From Ephydatia muelleri (taxonomy: Eukaryota > Porifera > Demospongiae > Spongillida > Spongillidae): a DNA stretch of 64,000 nt. The DNA is taken from assembly GCA_013339895.1 (NCBI GenBank), contig JABACO010000017.1, positions 3,680,118 through 3,744,117 on the forward strand, in the 5' to 3' direction. The first letter of the stretch is position 1. Each line of letters opens with the position of its first letter. The position numbers and the translations under genes were made by a program. Shown here one piece after another: positions 36,828-48,832 of this stretch. A model generated the notes under the pieces. It made no database searches. It worked only from the letters and a program-made list of their open reading frames with translations, and was not told where the DNA came from.

Positions 36828-37682
36828 TTACAACCTAATGTCCATCTCGAAACAGCCGTGCCACAGCACCGCTTTTCATCTTTGGAAGCTTTGCCGTCCA
36901 AAAATGCATCAGGAATAAATAGATAGCCTCCCGTATAAATATACAAATCATTATGCAAACACAGCATATATCATGCCGATTTTTCCACCTAGTATTTTTT
37001 TTTTCATCGACAGAGAACTTTTTAGCGTATGATTGAACCCATCTGTCAATCCATTTGTCTGCGGACGAAATAGACAAGCAACTCTGCTTTCACTATCTGT
37101 TGAATATCAGAAGATGATTGACAATTTATTACTGTACAAATGAAGTAGTACGAAACTTATTAATAACCAAAGCAACATGTCAAGCAGTAAAATGCATATA
37201 GCTTTTAAACATACATGATGTAATTGCATGCATAATTCTAAGTATATGGACAACCTTGATTACAACCTAATGTCCATCTCGAAACAGCCGTGCCACAGCA
37301 TCGCCTTGAAGCTTTGCCGCCCAAAAATGCATTAGGAATAAACAGATAGCCTCTCGTACAAATATACAAATCATTATACAAACATAGCATCTATCATGCC
37401 AGTAGCTATACATGTAAATATTCCAGTTTTTTTTTTCATCGACAAAGAACGTATGATTGAACCCATCTGTCAATCCATTTGTCTGCGGACGAAATGGACT
37501 AGCAACTCTGCTCTCACTATCTGTTGAATATCAGAAGATGATTGACAATTTAGTACTGTTCAAGTGAAGTAGTACGAAACTTATTAATAACCAAAACAAC
37601 ATGTCAAGCAGTAAAATGCATATAGCTTTTAAACATACATGATGTAATTGCATGCCTAATTCTAAGTATATGGACAACCCTG
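36828..37682. repeat. Tandem duplication, about 430 bp unit
   Basis: Unit 1 (about 36828-37258) and unit 2 (about 37260-37682) both start TTACAACCTAATGTCCATCT and end GTATATGGACAACC. They differ by scattered substitutions and short indels. No domain was recognised in their open frames. Confidence 0.9.
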
Positions 37683-39993
37683 ATTACAAAATTCTGTGCC
37701 TTGATCAGATCAGTACTGTTTTTCAGGACACTTGCGATGAAGGATGAGCTCATCAGTTTACAAATACTCCAACACCAAATGGCTTGATTTCACACACTTC
37801 CGGCCACTTAGAAAAGAAATAACATGCGTACCATTAGTGCGGGTTGTTGGCAGAGGTTCAATGAGGTGCCTTCATGAACTCCTATTTGCTTCTTACTACA
37901 ACTCTTTGGCTCACTTCCTTTTAATCCTCTGACATTTGTCAGACAAAACAAATGTTAAAACAAAATGTTAAAAAAACAAAAAAAACAAAAACAAATATGA
38001 AACGCTGATGCATTAAATGATAAGAGAAATGCTTGCCCAACTTTTCATATCAGTCCTTTGATAATCTTGGCCAGAAAAATTAGTGTCTCGACCTTAATGG
38101 TTTCCCGCTGCAGCACCGAAGTGGTAACCATATGCATTAATCATCTCCCTTCTTGTCTCGGTGTCTTTTGTATAAAGGCGAAGCGCATCCACGTTCATAC
38201 ATGCAAATGGCGTCATTTCTGTCACATCAAAACATTGGCAGCTCTCTTTGAAGCTCTAACGTCGTGAAAAAGAGCAAATTAGTAGCAGAGCCAAAAAGAC
38301 ATTCCGTGTCTGCACGCACGAACCCTTCTCACAGTGTGTGTCAAAGTGTGAGGTAAGGATAATGGGCTACCTTGACTATAATACTCGTAATCACGTAAAA
38401 CTCACCAAGTATTGATTACCTGGTTATATTTCATATTGCGATAAATGATATGACGGATTTAATCCTCCATCACCACGAATATGGTGACCGAGATGCTTCT
38501 GACCCTTTTTGGGCCAATTGCAATGAAACGTATCACGGAGGATGGACTGGTCCTATTCATCCAAACGTCAAAACCCTTATCTTTACTTGGTAACTTTGTA
38601 GTATCATTTTCTACAGACTGAAATCTATAAATATAAGTAAATTTCATATGCAAGATCAACGCATAACGTATAACACATTAATACTGTCGTGCAGTTGTTA
38701 ATGTATTGCTTAAGTCCACTTGGAGACATGGTCAAACTAAGATACTGCTGGTGCACAACCAAAACCTTACCACATTTTACAGGATGCAAACAACGAAAAG
38801 TCTTGGTATATGGTGCTTGATACATGCATGTACGTATAAACAGTCCTGCACGTGCCAAGTTCGCTGCTTAAATTGCCCCATCATCAAACCAATGAAAGCC
38901 ACCTCACCCGTGAGCCTATCAGAAGTGCGCTTAAGGCTATAGACTTGCCCTAACACGCAGCCACATGTTTCCAAATGGACACATTGGTTCATCCTTTCTG
39001 GCTCTATCCTGTAAGCGAAGGCGGAATGTACTTAGCTGGCTGTTGTCAGCACACATCATGCAGTTATGTTTCATGCATATCATATCATGAGCAATGAATC
39101 ATATATCCCTGTCGTCTTTCAGTACTATGATGTATACATACACTAAATAATACAGAACACGATACAGAGACTGAGTCGGCAACAAATGCTGGGGTCCCTC
39201 GGTGTTCGGGCGAAAAAGTCTATACTCAAATGGCACTCATTGTTCAAATGCTATAGTAAAACAAAAATGTGAGTGTTTGCCCAAATTGCTTTGATCTTAT
39301 TCTTCTGTTTCCTATGTAGCAGATTTTATAATTACAGTTGTGGTGCGGTAACTATGGGAAAGGAATGAGGAATTTTACTTAACGGATTTGACAAGGAACA
39401 ATATTATTTGTACCATACCATACATGCAGAGCCAGCTGCTTTCTCCATCGGTTCAGAATTTCACCCTAAAATGTGGTTCCATAATTGAATTCATGGGAAC
39501 TTGCGACGCACGTGCAGGCAAGAGGCGAAAGAGAAGACACATATAGTTAGCTTGTGTCGCATTCCCATTGTAGTTACAATATCTGCCCAGCAGTCTGGCG
39601 TGTGAGAGTGGCATCGTGGAATTTTTTTGTGTATTAAGAATCTTGAGTGGTGGGGTGCGAATATTTGCATACATAGTTGTGGGACAGTCAATGAATTAGA
39701 TAACCATATATTGCAAATGTCGCCACACCCTTAAGAAACGGAAATATAAGAAAGTGCCAAAGTTGTGTACACCACGCTCGTGAAGAATGAGTCATAAAGC
39801 CAAACCAAAAAAGGAAGCACTTCTTTTTCTCCCTCGATGTGTGGGCAAGTAAGATTACACTACTAATCATCATATCGAACGATATTATACCACCGGTAAT
39901 GAAATCATGCATGCATGCACTTATGGAATGTTTAATCATGTTAATGTAAATTGTTTGCATACACATTAACTCCTCCATTCGCCATTGTGAGAA

Positions 39994-40000
39994 TATAAGA
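39994..40000 (+). promoter_or_regulatory. TATA-like box of type A copy 1
   Basis: TATAAGA in the context AGAATATAAGAGCAGGG. Conserved in copy 2 at 50132-50138, and as TATAAAA in type B at 57138-57144 and 44028-44034. Its distance favours the methionine at 40046 over the in-frame one at 40019, which would sit upstream of the expected transcription start. Confidence 0.6.
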
Positions 40001-40045
40001 GCAGGGTTCGCACCATAGATGCACGGAAAACTTAAAGTGTGTCAA

Positions 40046-41257
40046 ATGGACTATAACAAATTCTTCGTGGCTCTACAACTCATTACTTTATTTCACGGCG
40101 TCTGGAGCTTCAAAGCAAGCTGCTTAAATGGTAAGCCATGTTTGTAATATAAAATAAATTAACGACGTTTTGCATGGTCTGCTTCCATTTCGCATACAGC
40201 TGAGTCGTTGCCTAGCGACAATCTCACAATACTGCAGTGTACGGAAGATGAAGTGACCATTGAGTGGAGCATACAAAACGACCTGCAGTTCGTTGCCTTT
40301 GAATACAGTTGCATCCATCCCACCAACAGCGCTCTGGTGAGTATCGGGTTACTTAATACTTTGGCTCCTATGTCTGATAGTGCAGTATATATGGACCACT
40401 AATAGATCAGGATAATATGCTTGCTACCTTGTGATAAAATTCGATTCGCAGAATGTTCGCAATCAATCGTTTCCGTACTGGAACGACGGTCAAACAGGAG
40501 TCACTACGGTATCGCCCCCGGGGGGAGCTCTGTGTCTATTTTCGGCCTGTTACCTCGACAACGACAACAGTCGACACTTTATTGCACCAACAAGCTGCTC
40601 CGTATCGTCCCCTACAGCTACACAAGACGGTCAGTGCATACCTGCGCATATGCGCGCCGTGCATGAATGCATATCAACTCATGCAGGATCATCGTTGCTA
40701 GGGCAAAGCATCACACAACAAACAACGACGTCTGATTATGATCGCGTCCCCGGTCCATCCACAACTCCCGAGGTATCGCAATCGAGAGAGCGGAGAGAAA
40801 TTATCCATCCACATCAAGGCGAGCAAAATCATACGAAATATATGCTCTCAACGTTCATTAGAGTGATACGTATGTCATTTTTATTATAGCTCCCACCGCT
40901 TTGGCTCCAATGGGAATGATAGTTCTGGTACTCTTAGCGGTGATGGCAGCAGTCAGCGCCACGGGATGTCTTGTGGCTATTCAATGGAAAAGACTCCACA
41001 GGTAGGCGGATTTACACGTGCATGCATCGAGAGGTGAACGAACATCGTTGTTATGTTTGTGGCGCATGTTTAGGAGCAAGGACGTGCGAGCAGTCTGTGC
41101 TCAAATCGAAGTGCCGATGGTAAGAAAAGTCTATACACAAACAGCAGATTTTAAGATTCTATTCACATGCACTGTTGCTACTTTGCAGGTGACAGTTGTA
41201 GATAACAGCGATTTCCGCCTCAACCAACTGTCCTTGCATTCAGAAACGAGCAGCTGA
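40046..41257 (+). CDS. Type A single-pass membrane protein, copy 1 (intact, unknown family)
   Basis: I do not recognise this family. Seven exons: 40046-40130 (an in-frame ATG also exists at 40019), 40200-40336, 40452-40629, 40687-40869, 40890-41001, 41074-41119, 41189-41257. All junctions are GT-AG and in phase; 269 residues from 40046. Layout: signal peptide (MDYNKFFVALQLITLFHGVW), ectodomain in exons 1-3 with six Cys (KASC, LQC, YSC, LC, AC, SC) and N-glycosylation sites (NLT, NQS), a Ser/Thr/Gln-rich stalk in exon 4 with RERRE (possible furin-type site), one hydrophobic helix in exon 5 (MIVLVLLAVMAAVSATGCLV), and a basic-start tail of about 42 residues without tyrosine. Suggests a cell-surface receptor, adhesion or ligand protein. 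Intron 4 is tiny (20 bases, 40870-40889), which is below normal splicing size, so either this junction or exon 4's end is misread, or it is an exceptional intron. Confidence 0.7.
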
Positions 41258-42492
41258 TAATCCACAAATGCTATTATTACACAATTAACTGAATTATAAT
41301 TCTCCAATTTACCTGCACGTACAGAATGACGTTGTACTTAACATTGTTTTATTGTATTCAAAGTATTATTGCAGTGAGAAAGCAACTTGCATGTAGCTGG
41401 CGATCTCTTTACGTGTGTACACGTATGTCTTGCTTTGCATGTCCCCCGCGGCCCACTGCTGATCAAGTATAAGTCACATAACCCTCAGTTTATATATGTA
41501 TACCCTTTTTTATCATTGAGGAAATTTCATTCTAACATGTACATTCAGGAGGAAATGAACGCGTTAAATTTATAATAATTCAAAATTTTGCGTCCCCTAC
41601 ATCATAGTATGTTGTGGTGGATGTTACCTAAACGTCCACCCTCACGGTGCCGCGTAATATAACAGAACTTCGAGGACTGCCCGACATGACGATAATTGTC
41701 ATGCAAAAGAGCCTACTTCTATGCAAACTTTGCTAACACTTTGAAATTGCCAAGCGTACACTGAGGTGCACTCAAATTCATTTAAATGAAGGCACAAACA
41801 GAAAAAAAAAGAAGAAAAAGGATAAATAACCCCATGCAGGTCAATTAGACTCCATTGTTACCATCAAAGATTGGCTTTATGGCTTGGTAAAGGCAAACAT
41901 AATAATATTTGTGAACTGATAAATGAGTACATTTGAAACATATGCACCATTCAATACCAGTGTTAGCTTACTAAACCCCCCCCCCCCCCCCCCCCAAATG
42001 TTCCCCCGGACAGTTTCTCCGAACAGTTTTCCTAGTCAGACCCCCCTCACTCTCACCATATAGATGTAGGAGGCGCAAAATTTTGTATAAACAAATTTCT
42101 TCTTTTGTACTTCCGATGATGGCCGCCGGTTAGTGGCAGTAAATAGAAGTCCGCTCTCCAACTCTGGTAAAAATGCGGCGAAATATGCTTCAGTGAAGTT
42201 TGGTGGGCACAGATGTTCGTACAAAAATTTTTACAGAGCCTCATATCCATTATCGCTTTCCATTTCCAACGATGACATGCAACGCATGCGGGATGGAGTA
42301 AGGTACTTATTCGATTTACACCACGTATATAAATAAATGCATAAAAAGGGGGACACTTTTCGTGAGTGGGAGAGAAATTTAAAGTGTCCGAGGGGGCATA
42401 ATTCCCTTAGGAAAAGTGTCTGGAAGAACACTTTTCCAGGGGACATTTTTCATACTGTATTATTATAATATACATTTAGCTGTGATACATTT

Positions 42493-43212
42493 ATTAATGA
42501 ACAATTGCATGCGTTTGCGCGATCACCGAGGTATTAATTACGCTGACCTATTCTACATGTGCACGATAGATGGAATATGATATCCGTATTACGATTGGAA
42601 CTGTATGGTTATCTTACCTTGCCCACACGTTGAATAGATACGTCGTTTTTGGATGGATTTGGGATATGTGGATGAACCGTGTATCATTCATTCATGCACC
42701 TTCTCATATTCCTCCCTTTAATGATAATACTGCAATATGCGTATATGGTTAGCTACATAACTATTAGCATGTGGACCAAAATTCTAGTGACAGAGAGACA
42801 GCTACTTATTCACGTTTTATTTTTCAAAACACGTCTATAATGCAACAGGAAAAGTAAAAGAAAAAAAAAAATCATCCATGTGTGAATCTAATTGGGTCGA
42901 TTATACGTTTGGGTTCGAAAAATTAAATACATTGTATTTTTGACTTTATGCGCTAACCATATACGCATATTGCAGTATTATCGTTAAAGGGAGGAATATG
43001 AGAAGGTGAATGAATGATACACGGTTCATCCACCAGAATCATATATCCCAAATCCATCCAAAATTGACGTATCTGTTCAACGTGTGGGCAAGGTAAGATC
43101 ACCATACAGTTCCAATCGTAATACGGATATCATATTCCATCTATCGTGCACATGTAGAATAGGTCAGCGTAATTAATACCTCGGTGATCGCGCAAACGCA
43201 TGCAATTGTTCA
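42493..43212. repeat. Inverted repeat, about 260-bp arms
   Basis: Left arm 42493-42752 is an inverted copy of 42953-43212, nearly perfect, with a 200-bp spacer. In unit 2 only the right-arm equivalent (about 54140-54345) exists, so the left arm arose after the segmental duplication or was lost from unit 2. Confidence 0.9.
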
Positions 43213-44060
43213 TTGTGTGTACAAGAATACAACAAGAACAACGTGGTTATAATTCTTCCACCATGATCTGTATACGCTTATTATTGTTGGATAGAATCAA
43301 TTCAGAGAGTATCCGAAACCAATCGGTTGCTTTCATACTAGATATATTGCCCTGCTCGAGTGACTATGTTTGCGGAGGGTGCTTGGTGGGGGTGGGATGG
43401 GAGTGCATTTTTGCATGGGCAATTAAGAGCGTGCGACTAAATTGGACACAAGGAGACATACTGATGGTAGTAGATCATCCCCATTAATAGCCTTGTATGG
43501 GCTATTCCATTTAACAATCAGACAATGGGATGTAGGCCAAATCAGTTACATGCAGGTATCTTATTCGGTGTTCGACATCGTGCAACTTTGCTCACTGTAC
43601 TTTCTCTTCAGAAATACCACTTCCATCTGTCACCTACGCTGTTCCGAGATGGCCTAGCAATGCGCTATTTGCGGGATCCTCACAGCCTACCTTCCAGATG
43701 TGATGGATGTGGACTAATCATTCAGAGGCATAATGAAATCATAGATATTTAGGAGATATATGGCACCACAGGTATATGAATCACAATGTCTGTAACTATA
43801 AGGGGGCGAGCAAGAGGGCGGGTGAATAGCAAATGGATACCCACACGAAATATACACCATTAACACAACCCAAATATGAGCTGAAAGCATTTCGTAGGAG
43901 AAGATCAAATGGCGATCAGAAGAAGAGGACACTCACATCAATGCAATGCAAACCTGAGCGATTTTTTGTTACTCATTTCGTTTCGGTAGGGCAGCAAATA
44001 CACTGCCAGATGGGATAGCGTTGGGGCTATAAAAGAGCACCGATATGAACAGCCGCAGCA

Positions 44061-44141
44061 ATGAGAAGTGGTGTTACAATGGAATACAAGAAGCTCATTT
44101 TGGCTCTCCTCCTTATAGCCGTCACCCTTACTCGCGTATGA
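44061..44141 (+). pseudogene. Type B leader remnant (truncated gene)
   Basis: A TATAAAA box (44028-44034) and exon 1 of a type B gene are preserved: MEYKKLILALLLIAVTLTRV from the second ATG (44079), then TGA. The sequence matches the intact type B gene up to ACTCGCGT and then diverges completely. Everything after the signal peptide is missing. The upstream 350 bases also match 56880-57171. Confidence 0.85.
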
Positions 44142-45540
44142 AATTAACAACTTTATCTGCACTAATTATTATTATTTTATTATGTTATTTATTTTTGTAA
44201 CATACGACCTCGTTGTTGACACTGTCATAAAAAATTCCACATTCACCATTTTACTAACACGGCTAGCATGGTGGTGCTATTAGAATCCTGCAAAAGTGTT
44301 TTTTTTTTTAATGACGAAAAATACTTGCCACATGTTGCTATTAAATGCTGGCTGGTGATCAACAGAGCACATCACAGAGTCAGCGTACAAGTGCAACTTC
44401 ATCCAAAACTTCAAACGGTCGGTACTAGTCCCATTTATAAGTGCAACAACCTAACAAACTAGCTCCCTGGTTTCCTTTTTGACAAATACGGCTGTACTTC
44501 AGTTTACCCACTTAATCTTCAAATTATGTAGCTGGCGCGTTACATATTGATAAAATAGCGGGCGCCCATAAGCTGGATTCAAGCGAAGCCACTGGGCCTT
44601 TTACAGCCATCACAGGAAATAGTTCTATTGAGGGTAGGCCTATTAATCGATCCGCTCTTAATAATGCCTACCACACAACTTACCTTCTTGAATAGCCCAA
44701 ATAGGTTGGAGACCTAGACTGGCTAGACCGACAGGTTATCTGAACTTATCTGTGTGTACGCTCAACGGCTCTGTGTAGTCGATACAACTTTAGTGCCTTC
44801 GTTATAGTTGAACATTACGAGATACGCGAGTTGATTGGGTTAAAAATATATAAGGGCAATCTCGAGATTGCGCAAGCAAACCATGGATCCAGGGTTTGCG
44901 CAGGACAATCCCGGGATTGCGCAAATCCACGCTTTGCGCGTAACATCACCATGCATACAACGAAGAGATGAATCTCTCCATTGTTCGCTTTCGTCCGCTT
45001 ATTGTTTTGTCGCGCCCAGCATTAATGGTAGATGTAAGACGGACGTGACGCCGCTTGCAACTCCTCAATAAAATATCAACCAGTCGGTTGTGGTTGCTTA
45101 ATATATTAACAACCGGTTGAAGCGGTTATTTAACCGGTTGAGGCGGTTATTTAATTCTCGCGATCGGTTAACCGTCGGTTAACCGGTTAACCGGAGCTCC
45201 GGCACAACCGGTTTCAAGCTATATGAAGAATGACGTAATGCATGCTGTAATCTATGCAGCGTTCTGCATATTACCGTCCCTTGGATTTGCACGATTGCAC
45301 ATCGTTCTAGCCAAGCGGGGTCTATATCGATCTAATTAAATCCTCCTACATGTGTATTACTTAATTAATCGCGCGATCGATCGAATGGTGCGTGTGAGCA
45401 GGAATTAAGGTAAGCGATCAAAAGAAGTGAATGGGATGGATCTCAGATTCTTTTTCTCAGAAAACAGATAGCTATAGAGCTAAATAAACTAATATTATAG
45501 TACAACATACATGAGTCGTTTATAGACCGACATGTAGCAG
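44142..45540. other. Spacer with unusual palindromic words, no gene seen
   Basis: At 44860-44945 there are repeated TTGCGCAA-type words, and at 45080-45215 a cluster of AACCGGTT palindromes (listed separately). The remainder is unremarkable. Confidence 0.55.
45080..45215. repeat. AACCGGTT palindrome cluster
   Basis: Seven or more words of the form AACCGGTT or CGGTTAACCG in 135 bases, each self-complementary. Spacing is irregular. Confidence 0.8.
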
Positions 45541-45541
45541 G

Positions 45542-45556
45542 TCAGTGGCGTGGTGG

Positions 45557-45619
<63 letters not shown>

Positions 45620-46040
45620 AGGGGGGCAATTGCCCCCCCTGCGGGGCTTAAAAATAGGGGCGCCACCGAGCACAAGGGGCGCCAACAACAGAAAGTTTGT
45701 AACAATTAATTTTCCTTCAGATACGTAAATCATACCATGGCAATTGAATCGGCAATCACTCGTTGGAACAAAGGCCGTGAGGCGCTCCCGGCTCCCCCCC
45801 CCCCCCCCCCTTTTTTACCCCTCCACCCTCCATTCAATGAAATGCTATTGATTTGACCGTATCATGTGTAATTACAATATAGACGCTCTATGTCAATCCA
45901 AGGTTATTGACATTAAGTATTTTGGTACTAGTACAACGTTCATCGCACGTGCACTGATCGTTCAGTTAGCGCATGCGCACGCATGTCTTATATTTGATTA
46001 TTATTTACTCATACGTACGAGCGTAGCTTGCGCGGTTGCG

Positions 46041-46116
<76 letters not shown>

Positions 46117-46183
46117 GGGGGGGGGGAGGCGCCATAATATGCGAGTGCCCCCCCCAGCCAATAAATAGCCACCACGCCACTGA
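45542..46183. mobile_element. Poly-G-bearing inverted-repeat element
   Basis: Outer words TCAGTGGCGTGGTGG (45542-45556) and CCACCACGCCACTGA (46169-46183) are exact inverses. Just inside lie long G tracts (45560-45617 and 46043-46126). It looks like one MITE-like element, or two abutting copies in opposite orientation. Homopolymer lengths may be assembly-dependent. Confidence 0.65.
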
Positions 46184-46394
46184 TGTAGCCGGTGCATGGC
46201 CACGTGCACGCTTCGGTCACAAATTCATAAAGCTTTGCGTCACGAATTTAATTGCTGAGCAGTAGGAACCATAGCATTGTGATTTGTGAAGAATGAACAG
46301 TTTTCTCGTCGCTATTCATGCAGGCTCTAGTAATCCGGATATCGCGTGATGTATATGTATTAGATATCACTGTGAATTTCATGCTAAATAAACG

Positions 46395-46575
46395 CAAAAG
46401 CAAAAAAGCGGCTGGGGCTGTGCCCCAGACCCCACTGGGGGAGCTATCAGCGCTTCCCCAGACCCTCTTGCTGTCACGGGAGGGCACGCCCCCTCCCGTA
46501 CCCTCCCCTGTTGTGAATATATTTATCAGACCCCCCCCCCCCCCTTTCCCAAAATCCTGGATCCGCCCCTGCATG
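46395..46575 (-). mobile_element. CAGGGGCGGATCCAGGATTT-type MITE fragment
   Basis: On the minus strand the sequence begins GCAGGGGCGGATCCAGGATT, then a G tract and GGGGCACAGCCCC-type palindromes. From memory this end is common among non-autonomous elements of marine invertebrates. Only one terminus was identified. Confidence 0.5.
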
Positions 46576-47768
46576 TCACTTCCTGTTTATGCTCATGCTT
46601 AAATAGCCATTGCGACTAAACTCGAGTGTTGTGTTCATTTCACTCTCTCTCTCACCCATTCTCAATTCCCATTCCCCTCTTCCCCCTCCCTTACCCCACT
46701 CCCCTTTCTTTTGGCAGATACCGAGTGGAAGCTGTGAATGGATACTATTCTATATTTACTTATTTAAAATTTGTACGCAACAATAGGTACTTAAGTGCAT
46801 CCACAGAAATTAATTTTAGACACTGTCGTTCCATGTTTGGAGTAGTTTGGTTGCACAGTGTCTCGCGATTCAAGCTTCCCGATTCTAAGTTAGTACGGCT
46901 GGATTACATTCGCTACCTTTGACTGCCCTATTACCTGGGATGTGAACGGCGAGTTCAGTTCATTATGAGAAGCTGCCAGACGTATAGCATTCCCGCTCCC
47001 GCCAAAATGAAATCGGCCGTCTTGAAAACACCGCATAGATGGACTCGCTGTGAAAGTCTCAAAAGGCGGACAACTAAACCCCTGCTTTTTCGATAGTAAG
47101 TTACATAGTTTGAATCCCCACACATAGTGCTAACAGATTATGAATCCTGCTTTTCTTCACTCATTGGTAGTAACGTCGTGAATACGGTAATTAGGTGTTG
47201 GCCGCCATTAGAAATCCATGTTTTCGGGGCTATCGTCCTTCTAGATCTAGGAATGCTCTTCCACAAGCAGGCCTCAAATTAATTAGATTCTTTCATACCT
47301 CCACCAACATTTCAGTACCAACAAAGGCAACGGACGCCCCCGGCTATCCTTCCGCCTTTCGACAAGTTGGTTTTAAAAATAGATCTACTTCAGCGAACCG
47401 TATCGTTTGAAATAAGATCATCCATGTGTTAAAATCCTTTGTTCAAAGACGATTGCAATAGTGTATCATCTGTGCCGTTTTGAAGTATAGTTGCGACAAA
47501 ACAATAAATCAGCCACAAAGCAATTTACTTGTGAAAAAAAACATTGCACCCGACCTTAACTTGAGTCCCCTGAGAACACCACGTACTCCCAAATCCAGCC
47601 TCAATCCTGAGTCATGTCACCTACTTGTGTTTCTGCATATCTAACAATTGGCTCTCTGACAACCTGTGTTCACACCTGTGCGGCAATATCTCCAATGCAA
47701 TCTCTGATCTCATTATGTCTCTGGATAACTAGGCCACCAACCTTACAGTAAAGAGCTTGTTGCAATGT
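46576..47768. other. Spacer before duplication unit 2, no gene recognised
   Basis: Contains a CT-rich patch (46640-46712) and short frames without family resemblance. Confidence 0.5.
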
Positions 47769-48654
47769 CAATGAGGTGCGTACATGAACTCCTATTTGCT
47801 TCTTACTACAACTCTTTGGCACACTTCCTTTTAATCCTCTGCAGACAAAACAAATGTTGAAACAAATGTTAAAAAAAAAACAAAAAACAACAAACATGAA
47901 ACACTGACGCATTAAATGATAAGAGAAATGCTTGCCCAACTTTTCATATCAGTCCTTTGAATCTTGGCCAGAAATATTAGTGCACTTCCCATGCGTTGTG
48001 TCTCGACCTTAATGGTTTCCCGCTGCAGCACCGAAGTGGTAACCATATGCATTAATCATCTCCCTTCTTGTCTCGGTGTCTTTTGTATAAAGGCATAGCG
48101 CATCCCTGTTCATACATGCAAATGGCGTTATTTCTGTCGCATCAAAACATTTGCAGCTCTCTTTGAAGCTCTAACGTCGTGAAAAAGAGCAATTTAGTAG
48201 CAGAGCCAAAAAGACATTCCGTGTCTGCACGCACGAACCCTTCTCACAGTGTGTGTCAAATGTGAGGTAAGGGTAATGGACTACCTTTACTATAATACTC
48301 GTAATCACGTAAAACTCACCAAGTATTGATTACCTGGTTATATTTCATATTGCGATAAATGATATGACGCATTTAATCCTCCATCACCACGAATATGGTG
48401 ACCGAGATGAATCACATGCTTCTGACCCTTTTTGGTACAGCAATAAATGGCTTCGCCCGCGGAATGACAATATATATATTATGCGTTTATCTCGCATATG
48501 AAATTTACTTAATATATGTAATTATAGATTTCAGTCCTTAGAAAATGATACTACAAAGTTACCAAGTAAAGATAAGGGTTTTGACGTTTGGATGAATAGG
48601 ACCAGTCCATCCTCCGTGATACGTTTCATTGCAATCGGCCACATGTAGTGCGAA

Positions 48655-48832
48655 ACGAGCATTTCCGCGTTGCAGGAAAACCCAGTTTGCAAACAACTTG
48701 CACTAATATGTCCAGGAAACAACTTTTGACATGTGTGGTCACCACAAAAGTGTTGACGGTTTAGATAAACAGAGTCGCTTTAATATAGCACCTGTGGCGC
48801 AATATTGCTCCGTTGCCCCTTGAAAGAGTTAA
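48655..48832 (-). mobile_element. piggyBac-type MITE, copy 3, with adjacent inversion
   Basis: Ends ...CTTGAAAGAGTTAAGTCCAC, where unit 1 reads GCTTAAGTCCAC, so a TTAA target is directly demonstrated. On its left, host sequence 48465-48645 is inverted relative to unit 1 (38493-38665), and a fragment of the same MITE (GGCTTCGCCCGCGGAA, about 48442) lies beyond it. An inversion broke the element after insertion. Confidence 0.85.

Larger units (their letters stand above)
37858..44141. repeat. Segmental duplication, unit 1
   Basis: Aligns collinearly by eye with 47769-57255. Contains the intact type A gene and a truncated type B gene. Unit 1 lacks the insertions present in unit 2 and preserves the empty TTAA site (38710-38713) of the MITE at 48655-48832. 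It has its own inverted repeat (42493-43212) that unit 2 lacks. Confidence 0.9.

Noticed and set aside
36785..37473. Paired minus-strand frames in the tandem duplication as a duplicated gene
   Set aside because: Frames are short and differ in length between units, and no recognisable protein is conserved.
40019..40021. Upstream in-frame ATG as the start of type A
   Set aside because: It lies only about 20 bases after the TATA-like box, so it is probably outside the transcript; the ATG at 40046 also gives a cleaner signal peptide.
45520..46265. Poly-Pro and poly-Gly frames
   Set aside because: Translations of C/G homopolymers.
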